NCBI GenBank assembly: GCA_018056545.1
Contig: JAGPFL010000012.1
Span: 1 to 32,407, forward strand
DNA: 32,407 bases
Direction of reading: 5' to 3'
Origin: Syntrophobacterales bacterium
GTDB lineage: Bacteria; Desulfobacterota; Syntrophia; Syntrophales; UBA8958
Under the pieces are notes generated by a model. That model was not told the DNA's origin, made no database searches, and was given only the letters and a program-made list of their open reading frames with translations. Every line of letters begins with the position of its first letter. The first letter of the stretch is position 1. Position numbers and translations under genes: made by a program. Shown in pieces: positions 10,628-18,552 of the stretch.

Positions 10628-10680
10628 ACAAACCATGGGAACACTAATGGGCATGGGGGCGGAGATAAGGAGGAACGATC

Positions 10681-11136
10681 ATGGCCGATACGCTGGATGT
10701 CATCATCCTTGACGATGACAAGATGGTCTGTGAGTTGCTGACCGACATGGTCAAAAACTTCTATACCTGGGGGGGGGTGTTCCCCTTCACGGATTTCGAC
10801 AAGGCCGTCAAGCACTGTCTGCAACGGGATGTGGGGGTGGCGATCTTCATCGTGGATGTCTATCTGTCGGGCAAAAACGCCTTTTCCTTCCTCGATGCCA
10901 TTGCAGACAAATTTCCCATGGCCTTCGAAGACACCATCATCATCACCGGCAATGCCAGCGACGACATCGTCAACATCTGTCTGGCCTCGGACATCAACTA
11001 TCTTTTGGAGAAACCCGTGCGCCCCTACGCCCTGCAGTTGGCCGTCCGGGCCATCGTTTCCAAATATCTGTATTTCGTCAAGAAACTCCACATGAACCCG
11101 GAGCTGATCGAAAGCTTGAGCAAGTTTGCGTCTTGA
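10681..11136 (+). CDS. stand-alone response-regulator receiver protein
   Basis: The 151-residue protein is a single CheY-like receiver. Acidic residues Asp11-Asp13 (ILDDDK), phospho-acceptor Asp59 (FIVDVYLSG), the Thr in IIITGNAS and the Lys in LLEKPVRPY are all present. There is no DNA-binding or enzymatic output domain; the last 25 residues form a short helical tail. Such proteins relay phosphate or act by protein-protein contact. A strong promoter and a perfect ribosome site (AAGGAGG) suggest good expression. The nearby hybrid kinase is a candidate phosphodonor, but that is inference. It converges with the caspase-fold gene. Confidence 0.9.
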   Translation: MADTLDVIILDDDKMVCELLTDMVKNFYTWGGVFPFTDFDKAVKHCLQRDVGVAIFIVDVYLSGKNAFSFLDAIADKFPMAFEDTIIITGNASDDIVNICLASDINYLLEKPVRPYALQLAVRAIVSKYLYFVKKLHMNPELIESLSKFAS

Positions 11137-11210
11137 AATGAAATAACCGCGACGTCTTGCCTGTTGTCATCAGGCCAACCTCATTTAATATCAATTAATT
11201 GATGGTTCGC

Positions 11211-12920
11211 CTATTTTTCCTTGATGAACACAAAATCGCCGCCCTCGTGGCCGGAGTTTTTGATGATCCGATATTCGGGGGTCTGTTCGCTTTGGCCTCC
11301 CACCGACTCCTTGATATGTCTGATCATCAACTCTTCCGCAGTAAAACTACGGGAAAAAGGGTTCTTCAGGGCCTTGAGCAAAACGGCGGCAAAGATGGAG
11401 TGACCGGGAACGCCCGAGTCCGAGACAGGTTCGTTCCCGCCACTGGCAATCAGCACTCGTGATTTCTTTTCCATCATTTTGCTGAGGTAGATTTCTCTTG
11501 CCCCATGTCCTTCCAAGCTGGGACTAAAGGAGCGGGTCATGGTCCCGGCATAGCAGCTGTCGGCAACGATCAATATCTGCCGCGCCTGGGATCGGTTCAA
11601 CTCGTTGGTGATGGATTTCGCATCGATCCAGCGGATGGTGTTGTTCTTTTCCGCATCCACCGGTAGCCAAAAGGAAGTGTCGGTGTCTTTCTCATAATAG
11701 CCGTGACCGGCATAATAAATCAGGAGGCGGTCCTCGGGGTTGAGCTTCTTTTTCAAATCATCGAGGGCCTTCAGAATGCCCTCACGGGTGGCCGATCCGT
11801 CGAGTAAGAGGGTGCACTGGAAGTTGTAATGTTCGGCCAGGACATCACAGATGGATTTTGCGTCGCCGGCAGCGGTTTTCAACCTTCCGATGGCGTCCTC
11901 GTAATTGTTAATGCCTATGACCAGGGCAAAGGAACGTCCTGCGGACAAACCGGCATCGCCGCCTTTCCGGGCAGCCGTCCGCGCATCCCCCTTGGATTTG
12001 GCGATCTTTCCCCCCTCCCGGCGGATAGTGAAACTTTCCGTAGTTCGGTTCTTGCGGGTATCGATAGCAGTTACCGTGATCTTGTTGTCCCCCACCTTCA
12101 GGAGAATATCGGCGGAAAAATTGCCGTTTTCATCAAGAACCGCCTTTTCTTCATTTACGGTTACCGATGCCACGCCGCTTTCGTCGGTGGCCCGACCGGT
12201 TACGGTCAGCCCTTCTTCCTTTGCAACTATCCTGATCCCTCTTTTTACCTCCGGAGAAGTAATCGTGATAACCGGAGGGCGGTTGTCCTTGGTTTCCTGC
12301 ACCACTGTCGGCTTCTGCTCATACCGGTCTGCCGTCTGTCTTCTTTCAAATGCCTGCTTTTCCTCCAATTTCCAATCTTTTGCCATGTCCTCCCCGGCAA
12401 AAGTTTCCCTCCGTGATTCAGCAATCGCAGGGCCCTTGACCTGTCCCTGGCGGGGCAGAGACTCCCTGAGGTTATCGCTGATGGACAGGGCAAGCTGATG
12501 CGGACCGCCGTACCCGCTCGCCCATCCCTTCGTTATTATCCCGCCGGTCCGAACATCGATAAGGCGATAGCTTGCGGACAAGGGATCTCCCCTTTCGACC
12601 TTGCCGACCATTACGAGGTCCGCGCCCGCAAACCTTCCTACTTGTACCAGCCGCTCCGTAGTGAGCGGGCCCGATGCTTCAAGCCTTAATTCACCGGCGA
12701 CTGACCTCATCAACTCCCTTGACACTATCCGGAATTGTCCTTTCATGGCCAATATTTGCACCAGTTCTTTCGTGACCTCTGCCCCCAATGATACCGCACC
12801 GGGACTGTCGAATTTCAGAATCGCCAGCGTCTGCTGGCCTTGCGTGTAACCCCGGCCGGTCCAAAAGAAAAGAATCGCCGCCAATGAAAGGAAAATTAAT
12901 CGTTTCCCGAACCCGTTCAT
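11211..12920 (-). CDS. exported caspase-fold (C14-type) peptidase with FlgO/CsgG-like N-terminal domain
   Basis: A 569-residue protein with an N-terminal signal peptide (hydrophobic core about residues 8-20, no lipobox Cys), so it is probably periplasmic. Residues 30-150 (LAILKFDS through GADLVMVGKVERG to DVRTGGII) resemble FlgO/CsgG-like outer-membrane-associated domains. Residues 215-300 form an Ig-like beta domain (PPVITITSPE with TVTAIDTRKN). Residues 330-567 are the caspase fold: SFALVIGINNY, catalytic His406 in YYAGHGYY, and Cys456 in VADSCYAGT. Both dyad residues are intact, so activity is plausible; bacterial orthocaspases of this group usually cut after Arg or Lys. A promoter candidate lies upstream. 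Substrate unknown. Confidence 0.88.
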   Translation of the reverse strand: MNGFGKRLIFLSLAAILFFWTGRGYTQGQQTLAILKFDSPGAVSLGAEVTKELVQILAMKGQFRIVSRELMRSVAGELRLEASGPLTTERLVQVGRFAGADLVMVGKVERGDPLSASYRLIDVRTGGIITKGWASGYGGPHQLALSISDNLRESLPRQGQVKGPAIAESRRETFAGEDMAKDWKLEEKQAFERRQTADRYEQKPTVVQETKDNRPPVITITSPEVKRGIRIVAKEEGLTVTGRATDESGVASVTVNEEKAVLDENGNFSADILLKVGDNKITVTAIDTRKNRTTESFTIRREGGKIAKSKGDARTAARKGGDAGLSAGRSFALVIGINNYEDAIGRLKTAAGDAKSICDVLAEHYNFQCTLLLDGSATREGILKALDDLKKKLNPEDRLLIYYAGHGYYEKDTDTSFWLPVDAEKNNTIRWIDAKSITNELNRSQARQILIVADSCYAGTMTRSFSPSLEGHGAREIYLSKMMEKKSRVLIASGGNEPVSDSGVPGHSIFAAVLLKALKNPFSRSFTAEELMIRHIKESVGGQSEQTPEYRIIKNSGHEGGDFVFIKEK

Positions 12921-12963
12921 GACATCACCTTCAACCTTCCCGCTAAAAGTGTTATTGGTCTAT

Positions 12964-12992
12964 TTTATAAATCAACCGTCACAAAAAGGCAA
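12964..12992 (-). promoter_or_regulatory. candidate promoter of the caspase-fold gene
   Basis: On the minus strand TTGCCT (12987-12992), 17 bases, then TATAAA (12964-12969), about 44 bases before the start codon. The -35 is weak (4 of 6), the -10 good (5 of 6). Confidence 0.45.
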
Positions 12993-13009
12993 TTTTGATG
13001 TTAAAAATC

Positions 13010-13023
13010 ACCGATTGATCGGT
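13010..13023. repeat. inverted repeat between divergent genes
   Basis: ACCGAT-TG-ATCGGT lies between the divergent caspase-fold and Lgt-like promoters. It is a possible operator; there is no further support. Confidence 0.3.
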
Positions 13024-13115
13024 TGCTTGGCTGTTTTATGAATATATTATAGTTTAATGTTATTTCTTTCTTACCCTTGCCACAGGGCCTGGGGTTTAAT
13101 GAAAACTTCTTTCCT

Positions 13116-13149
13116 GTGTCATCGTCCTGCAACATGGCTTTGCTATCCT
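13116..13149 (+). promoter_or_regulatory. Pho-box promoter of the Lgt-like gene
   Basis: Half-sites GTGTCAT (13116-13122) and CTGCAAC (13127-13133) are separated by 4 bases, giving the 11-bp repeat period of PhoB sites. After exactly 10 bases comes an extended -10, TGC-TATCCT (hexamer 13144-13149). The same arrangement, and about 70 bases of similar sequence, recur at 16035-16068, and the geometry recurs at pstS. No -35 hexamer is needed at PhoB-activated promoters. Confidence 0.7.
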
Positions 13150-13170
13150 CCTCTGGAAAAGGATGATGAT

Positions 13171-14211
13171 ATGATCAAGACGATCTTTATCAGTGTTTTA
13201 ACCCTGACCCTCGTCGTCTTGTTCCGGTGGGCCTTCCGCACTTTGCCCGCCGAGGACTGGCAGATAATGGCCGCTGTGCCCCTACGCAAGGGGAAAAACG
13301 GACGCTGGATCGGCATGAACCTGACGTGGTATGGCTTTTTCAGCGCGAGTGCCTATGTTCTCGCTGCCGCCGTGTACTTAATGTTTACCACCTCCGTGGG
13401 TGTGTCCATAGGAGCCGCCGGTGCCTTGCTCGTTGCCGTCCTCGGGATCTGCGCCCCGGCGGCGAGGATCCTTGCCCGGCTGATCGAGGGCAAGGGTTTT
13501 ACCTTCACCGTCGGTGGGTCATCCTTTGTGGGTATCATCGTTTCCCCGTTTTTGGCTTTATGGCTGGAGACCATATCGGGATGGTCCCTGCCGCTCTTCC
13601 CGGTGATGGCCGCCATCGCCATTGCCTACGCCTTCGGCGAGGGGTTGGGAAGGCTCGCCTGTGTGAGCTTCGGTTGTTGCTACGGCCGGCCGTTGACGGA
13701 CTTCGGACCCGCAACGCAAAGAAGGATCGCACGCTGGGCCTTCATCTTTACGGGCAAGACCAAGAAGATCGCTTACGAAAGGGGGCTGGACGGGCAGGAA
13801 GTGATCCCCATCCAGGCCTTGTCGGCCATAGTCAACAGCGCCGCTGGTCTTTTAGGAACGGTCCTTTTCTTGACCTCAAAGTTTATCGCCGCTTACATGG
13901 TGACGGTGGTGATTACCCAGGGGTGGCGTTTTTTCTCCGAGTTTCTCCGCGCTGATTACCGCGGGCAGGGGAAGATTTCGGCCTATCAGAAGATGAACGT
14001 CACGGCCGTGGTTTTTGCCGGGGCCATGGCCGCCCTGGTGCCCGCCTTGGGGACCCCGTCTGCCGATCTCGGTGCCGGAATCGCAATCCTCTGGGATCCC
14101 GGCATGATCTTCTTCCTGCAAGGCCTTTGGCTGGTCTTCTTTCTCTATACGGGACGTAGTCGGGTCACGGGGGCGATACTGGACTTCTTTGTGCACCGCG
14201 ACCGGATTTAG
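13171..14211 (+). CDS. Lgt-like (prolipoprotein diacylglyceryl transferase family) membrane protein
   Basis: A 346-residue polytopic membrane protein. The region GRLACVSFGCCYGRP corresponds to the Lgt signature (GR-x-G-C/N-F-x-x-G-x-x-x-G), and SEFLRADYRGQG corresponds to the C-terminal Lgt motif containing the essential Arg. The usual PTQLYE before the last helices is replaced by VIPIQALSA, and the body is divergent, so it may not act on prolipoproteins. Canonical Lgt moves diacylglyceryl from phosphatidylglycerol to a lipobox Cys, releasing glycerol-1-phosphate. The start at 13171 is chosen because AAAAGGATG precedes it and because a 13057 start would place the Pho-box promoter inside the gene. 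The HAD-GDPD gene follows by 44 bases. Confidence 0.75.
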   Translation: MIKTIFISVLTLTLVVLFRWAFRTLPAEDWQIMAAVPLRKGKNGRWIGMNLTWYGFFSASAYVLAAAVYLMFTTSVGVSIGAAGALLVAVLGICAPAARILARLIEGKGFTFTVGGSSFVGIIVSPFLALWLETISGWSLPLFPVMAAIAIAYAFGEGLGRLACVSFGCCYGRPLTDFGPATQRRIARWAFIFTGKTKKIAYERGLDGQEVIPIQALSAIVNSAAGLLGTVLFLTSKFIAAYMVTVVITQGWRFFSEFLRADYRGQGKISAYQKMNVTAVVFAGAMAALVPALGTPSADLGAGIAILWDPGMIFFLQGLWLVFFLYTGRSRVTGAILDFFVHRDRI

Positions 14212-14255
14212 CCGTTTCAACATAACCGAGGTTGGAGGATCAAGGATAAGGTAAA

Positions 14256-15755
14256 ATGGATCAGAGCAATACCTCTTGGATGTCGAGACTTGCCGAGCAC
14301 TACGAGCGGATACGTTGCTGCCTTCCCGACGAGGATCTGATGATCCTCTTCGACATCGACGGCACCATCCTCGACTCCCGCTACATGATCCACTTCGCCC
14401 TTAGCTCCTACGACCGCGCCCACGGCACCCAGTGGTTCCGCGATCTGACCGTGGAAGACATCATGGTGAACGAGAGCCAGGTAGAACTGCTCCTGGAAGG
14501 GCTGAACATCGGCGGCGGCCAGCGGGACGGAATCATTGCTTGGTATAATGAACGTTGCTGGTCTCCCGAGGGGATCCTCCGTTCCCATCGTCCCTTTATG
14601 GGGGTGATGGAGGTCATTCGCTGGTTCCAGATCCAGCCCCGGACCTATGTGGGTCTCAACACAGGACGCCCAGAGTCGATCCGTAGGGAAACCCTTATCT
14701 CCCTCAACAACATAGGGCGGGAGTACAAGGTAAGCTTTTCCAACGAACACCTCTTCATGAACCGGCGCGGATGGGGTGAGGGGGTGATCGAGGAGAAGAT
14801 GGAGGGCATTCGCCACTTTCGTGCTGCTGGTTTTCACGTCATTGCCTTCGTGGACAATGAACCTGAGAACCTCCAGGCCGTGGCCGGCATGGAGGGGGTC
14901 GACGAGCTCCTCCTCCTCCATGCCCACACCCTCTTCCGCTCCCAGCGTGAGCAACTCCCGGCACGGTCCGTGGCGGGGAAGGAGTATGATATAACGGAGC
15001 TTGTTCAAGAGCGCGCTTTACCCCGCCATGTACAGTTTGTCTGGCACGGTGTGAACGACGAGGCGAACCTGCGGCAATTCCTCGCCTCCAATGTCGAATG
15101 GGCCGAGTGCGATGTCCGCTTCGATTCCGGCGGGGAGGCGGTTGTGCTGCGGAACGACTCCTTTGCGGAGACCCCCCTCGATTCTGGCGAGCGGCTTATG
15201 GGCTTCAAGGAAATCCTGGAAAGCCTCAGGGGAAAGGACAAATCCCTTAAGATCGATATCAAGGAAAACGGCCTGCTACTGAACCGTGTCCTGGAGATCC
15301 TGCATGCCCAAGGTTTTCCCGACCGGCGGCTCTGGTTCAACGGAATGGTCGAAGTTCTGCGGGAGGAGGGATTCCGGAAACTTAAGGAAGTGTTTCCCGG
15401 TGCCGTCATTCAGTGCCCCATCGATTTTTTGATTCCCCTTATCCTCGGCGCTCCCGCCAAGGCCCTGGCCATTTTAGATGTTCTCCAGGGCTGGGGGATC
15501 AACCGTTTCTCCATCAACTGGAAGGCACAGGAAAAGCAGGAGATCATCGCTAAATTAGAGCGTTGGGGATATGAATTGAATATCTACAACGTGCCTGATC
15601 TCGAGGCCTTTCTCAAGGCCGTCCTCCTGCTCCCCCGTTCGGTCACCGCCGATTTCAACTTTCCCAAGTGGCACTACTTCGGCAGAGGCCCGGGATGGAA
15701 ACGCCGCCACTTCGAGTATTCCCTCGTACGGGCGCCGGAGGGACCGGTGTTATAG
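14256..15755 (+). CDS. HAD-type phosphatase fused to GDPD-like TIM barrel
   Basis: The 499-residue soluble protein has two parts. Residues 28-235 are a HAD hydrolase: FDIDGTILD with nucleophile Asp33 and acid Asp35, motif II in LNTGRP (Thr136), and a metal site in FVDNEPEN (Asp200). Residues 258-475 resemble the glycerophosphodiester phosphodiesterase superfamily: VWHGVNDE (His264) for the HRG strand, AECDVRFDSGGEAVVL (Glu284, Asp286) for the EFDV strand, LKIDIKE, and a C-terminal ELNIYNVPDLEAF like the GDPD V-N-x-x-T-V-N strand. The second catalytic His of GDPD (HD motif) is replaced by Asn300. It also recalls Menorin/FAM151 barrels. It is co-oriented with the Lgt-like gene, probably in one Pho-controlled transcript. 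Confidence 0.72.
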   Translation: MDQSNTSWMSRLAEHYERIRCCLPDEDLMILFDIDGTILDSRYMIHFALSSYDRAHGTQWFRDLTVEDIMVNESQVELLLEGLNIGGGQRDGIIAWYNERCWSPEGILRSHRPFMGVMEVIRWFQIQPRTYVGLNTGRPESIRRETLISLNNIGREYKVSFSNEHLFMNRRGWGEGVIEEKMEGIRHFRAAGFHVIAFVDNEPENLQAVAGMEGVDELLLLHAHTLFRSQREQLPARSVAGKEYDITELVQERALPRHVQFVWHGVNDEANLRQFLASNVEWAECDVRFDSGGEAVVLRNDSFAETPLDSGERLMGFKEILESLRGKDKSLKIDIKENGLLLNRVLEILHAQGFPDRRLWFNGMVEVLREEGFRKLKEVFPGAVIQCPIDFLIPLILGAPAKALAILDVLQGWGINRFSINWKAQEKQEIIAKLERWGYELNIYNVPDLEAFLKAVLLLPRSVTADFNFPKWHYFGRGPGWKRRHFEYSLVRAPEGPVL

Positions 15756-15948
15756 ACAGGGGGGAGACCCTGCCGTCGGATCGATTCCACAAAACCTCCT
15801 CGCCGACCCATTGTGGGCTGACCTCAGTTCTCACCGAAGGAAGCTGCCGCCGCACATCTGGTCCGGCCACACCTTGCCCCGTGCACCCAAAGGGCGAAGG
15901 CCGCTTCTTTGTCGTTCATCATCTGCGATAAGGACCAGGATCCTTTTA

Positions 15949-15980
15949 TATGAAAATGTTCGCAACAGACCGAATGTTTT
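15949..15980. repeat. imperfect hairpin ahead of the 819-aa gene
   Basis: TGAAAA-TG-TTCG pairs with CGAA-TG-TTTTCA around an 8-base loop, with a symmetric two-base mismatch. It lies in the 337-base gap between the HAD-GDPD and 819-aa genes. The rest of the gap contains the Pho-box promoter and no gene. It could help end the upstream transcript, although no T-run follows. Confidence 0.3.
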
Positions 15981-16034
15981 CATGTTTCGGTGTGCCAGCC
16001 CAGGGGCATGGGTTTTAATAAAATCTTCTTTGCG

Positions 16035-16068
16035 GTGTAATCGCCCTGTAACATGACGGTGTTATCCT
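16035..16068 (+). promoter_or_regulatory. Pho-box promoter of the 819-aa protein gene
   Basis: Half-sites GTGTAAT (16035-16041) and CTGTAAC (16046-16052) are 4 bases apart. Ten bases further is an extended -10, TGT-TATCCT (hexamer 16063-16068). CTGTAAC is the commonest second half-site of PhoB boxes. The flanks align with the promoter at 13116, suggesting the two regions arose by duplication. Confidence 0.72.
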
Positions 16069-16092
16069 TGCTCTCAAAAAGGAGGACGGCCG

Positions 16093-18552
16093 ATGAGCAG
16101 ACAGGAGGGAATCGTTGTCAGTCGTCTCCGCACGGTAAGCCAGGGGGAGGAGAACCTGCCCCCTTTGCGCCGGATGCTGGAGAATTTAGGGATCCAAGGT
16201 GTCTTTTCCCAACTTGATGTTTCCACCCTGCCCTTTGCCGGCGGGGATGGCACGGCGGGCAGCGAGACGGAACTCCAGGCCGTAGTCAAAGGGGCCAAGG
16301 AAAAAGTCGATCTCCCTCTGGCCATCGAGGAATCCAATTATTTTGCGGATATCCTGCGGCGTGCCCGCTCCGGGGATACACAAAAGCGGATCGTGACGCA
16401 ACTCGAGAACTACCTGAACGCAAACGAAGATCGGGTATGGGAGAACAGTTGGGTGCGCTTTCCCCGGAAGCATTTGAGTTCCTGGACGGAAAGGATATTT
16501 CAACAGGATCTCCTGGCGGACAAAGAAGAGCCTGCCGCCGGGCTGCGTGCCGATGTCCACCGTTTCCTCTTCCGGAAAGACGGCGAGGAATGGGTGCGGC
16601 TGCCCATAAGTTACCTCCTCAAACTTGCCCTGGCGGAAAGCCTCGGCCGGGATTCGCCGGCGCGGCCGGAAGCGATCGCCGCGACGGGCCGCGATTTGCT
16701 GGGACATTTTCTCAACGACAACACCTCGCCGGAGACCTATTCCTTTCATGTCGTTTCCCTTAACGGCCGGCGGGGCATGGGCGGGGCCGTCGCCCGGGAG
16801 ATGGCCAAACGCTTCCTCCTTTCCCAACTCCTCGTCATGTACGCCAATGAACGGTTCAAATTACGGCAATACGGACAGGAGGCCATGGTCTATTGTTCCC
16901 CCCATCCGCCCCTACGGCAAAAACAGCTAAATGAAGCCATTTCCGATGCCTTCTACCGGGAATTGTTCATGAATCCCTGTCTGTCCGGATGGAGGTACGG
17001 GGAGGCTAAGCATGACTATATGCATCTCTGTCACCGGGTTCTGAGCCGCAGTCAATTGAACGCCGTGGGCAAACTTAGGGAGGCGGGGATCATCACCAGC
17101 AACCTCGTCATCCTTCCCCATACCTCGAATATCAGCCTGGCGAACAATGGAACCCATGTGAGCCTGGGGAGCCGCCGCCTGGGGGAGGCCATGGGAGATC
17201 GAACGAGCGGTTTTACGAGGGGTCAGGAGAAATATCTGGGTGATTTGGCAGTCAAGATCGTGGAACATTTCCTCCCCCTCTTCGTGGGAACCTATACCGC
17301 CGCGCCTTATCGCCTCGATTTCCTGGATTTCCATCCCGAAAGGGCCCTGTCGTTTCTCCCCCATGAGTTGGATTACACCCATCTGCGTATGCTCTGGCGG
17401 CGCTGGCGGAAGAAGGCCGATCTGAAGCTCTTCGGGCGCCCCCTTACCCCCTTCGGCCCCCCCTGGCTGGACCGGTCCCTCAGCGCCCTATGTCGTTTGC
17501 GGGGCGATTTTCTGCCCGATTTCCGACTGATCGATTATCTCGTAGCCCTCATGAGCACGGAGCGCTGCCCGGCCCTCGACGGGCGGCTGTCCAACAGCGA
17601 CCGCTTGAAGAAGGATCTTGCCGATCAGGGGATCTTCAGTACGCGGATGTCGCTATATCTATTTGAAAAAATGAGGGAATATAATGTGATGGGGTTTTCG
17701 GGATTCGAGGCCCGGCATTATAGCCTCTTCGAGACCTTCGGCGATGACATGGGCTGGGCCGTGGAACTGCAGAACCTTCTGTACTGCCTGGCCTTCAAGT
17801 ATATCGCGGCGGGTCGGCTTGACCACCGGCACATTCCCGACCGCCCCTTCACGGAGAGCGAACGCCGGCAGGTAATCTTCGGGACGGCGATCGGGGTGCC
17901 GACCTTTTTTGTCCGGAAAGATACGGACAACGAACTGCTGCGGATGATCATGGCCCGGACGGACCGGGTAAGGTCGAGTCATCGTTACCCCGGTTATCTG
18001 CGGGTCTATAACCTGGAATATCGCCGGGCGCTGCTGAAACTGATCCGGGAAGACGGCGCCGACCTTTTGGAGATGTTCGACATGGGGGAGGTTATGGAAG
18101 ACCTTTCCCGGCGGCTGGAGGAACCGGAAGATCATTCCGCCGTGGACCGCCTCACCGCCGGCATCCTGAGGAAGAGCGGCGCCGCCTCTCCCCTGGCGCA
18201 GTCCGCCTCCGATTTCAACCTCGCTGCGGAGCGCTACTACCGGGAGGAGTTGCGTCTTCGGCATTGCGAGGAGAGCCTGAATTTTCTGGCGGAAGATCTA
18301 CAGACCCTCGAGGAGAAAGACGTGACAGTGGAGCTAAGGCCGGCCCTCCGGTATGTCCTTTCCATCGAACATCCCGTTTCCTACCTGGACCGCCTGCGGA
18401 GAACTCTCCTCCGGGGAGAGGCGGGGGAGACGGAACTGCTGCGCCTTATCTATTTGATATTGCTCACCGTTTATCAGGACCGCCGTCTGGCGGAAAGAGA
18501 AAATAAGCCGGTAGGCGAGGAGAAGAAACCCCATGTCGCATCAGTATATTGA
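16093..18552 (+). CDS. unrecognised 819-residue protein, Pho-box controlled, coupled to a PSD-like gene
   Basis: I do not recognise this family. The protein is long, soluble-looking, rich in Arg, His and Leu, with no signal peptide and no clear membrane segment. Distinctive stretches likely to be conserved are VSLNGRRGMGGAVAREMAKR (about residues 222-241), YCSPHPPLRQKQLNEA, WRYGEAKHDYMHLCHRVLSR, and ILPHTSNISLANNGTHVSLG (about residues 338-357). The Gly-Arg/His-rich stretches could form a nucleotide or anionic-substrate site, but that is a guess. It starts a transcript with its own Pho-box promoter (ribosome site AAAGGAGG). Its last 20 bases overlap the start of the PSD-like gene, implying translational coupling and a shared pathway. 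The length resembles PlsB acyltransferase, but the HxxxxD motif is absent. Confidence 0.8.
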   Translation: MSRQEGIVVSRLRTVSQGEENLPPLRRMLENLGIQGVFSQLDVSTLPFAGGDGTAGSETELQAVVKGAKEKVDLPLAIEESNYFADILRRARSGDTQKRIVTQLENYLNANEDRVWENSWVRFPRKHLSSWTERIFQQDLLADKEEPAAGLRADVHRFLFRKDGEEWVRLPISYLLKLALAESLGRDSPARPEAIAATGRDLLGHFLNDNTSPETYSFHVVSLNGRRGMGGAVAREMAKRFLLSQLLVMYANERFKLRQYGQEAMVYCSPHPPLRQKQLNEAISDAFYRELFMNPCLSGWRYGEAKHDYMHLCHRVLSRSQLNAVGKLREAGIITSNLVILPHTSNISLANNGTHVSLGSRRLGEAMGDRTSGFTRGQEKYLGDLAVKIVEHFLPLFVGTYTAAPYRLDFLDFHPERALSFLPHELDYTHLRMLWRRWRKKADLKLFGRPLTPFGPPWLDRSLSALCRLRGDFLPDFRLIDYLVALMSTERCPALDGRLSNSDRLKKDLADQGIFSTRMSLYLFEKMREYNVMGFSGFEARHYSLFETFGDDMGWAVELQNLLYCLAFKYIAAGRLDHRHIPDRPFTESERRQVIFGTAIGVPTFFVRKDTDNELLRMIMARTDRVRSSHRYPGYLRVYNLEYRRALLKLIREDGADLLEMFDMGEVMEDLSRRLEEPEDHSAVDRLTAGILRKSGAASPLAQSASDFNLAAERYYREELRLRHCEESLNFLAEDLQTLEEKDVTVELRPALRYVLSIEHPVSYLDRLRRTLLRGEAGETELLRLIYLILLTVYQDRRLAERENKPVGEEKKPHVASVY

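Noticed and set aside
13057-14211. Longer start for the Lgt-like gene at 13057
   Set aside because: It would place the Pho box and -10 inside the coding region, has no ribosome site, and the extra 38 residues read like translated promoter. The ATG at 13171 has AAAAGGATG upstream and starts at the first membrane helix.
16093-18552. 819-aa protein as a PlsB-type acyltransferase
   Set aside because: The length is similar, but no HxxxxD acyltransferase motif or the other PlsB blocks can be found.
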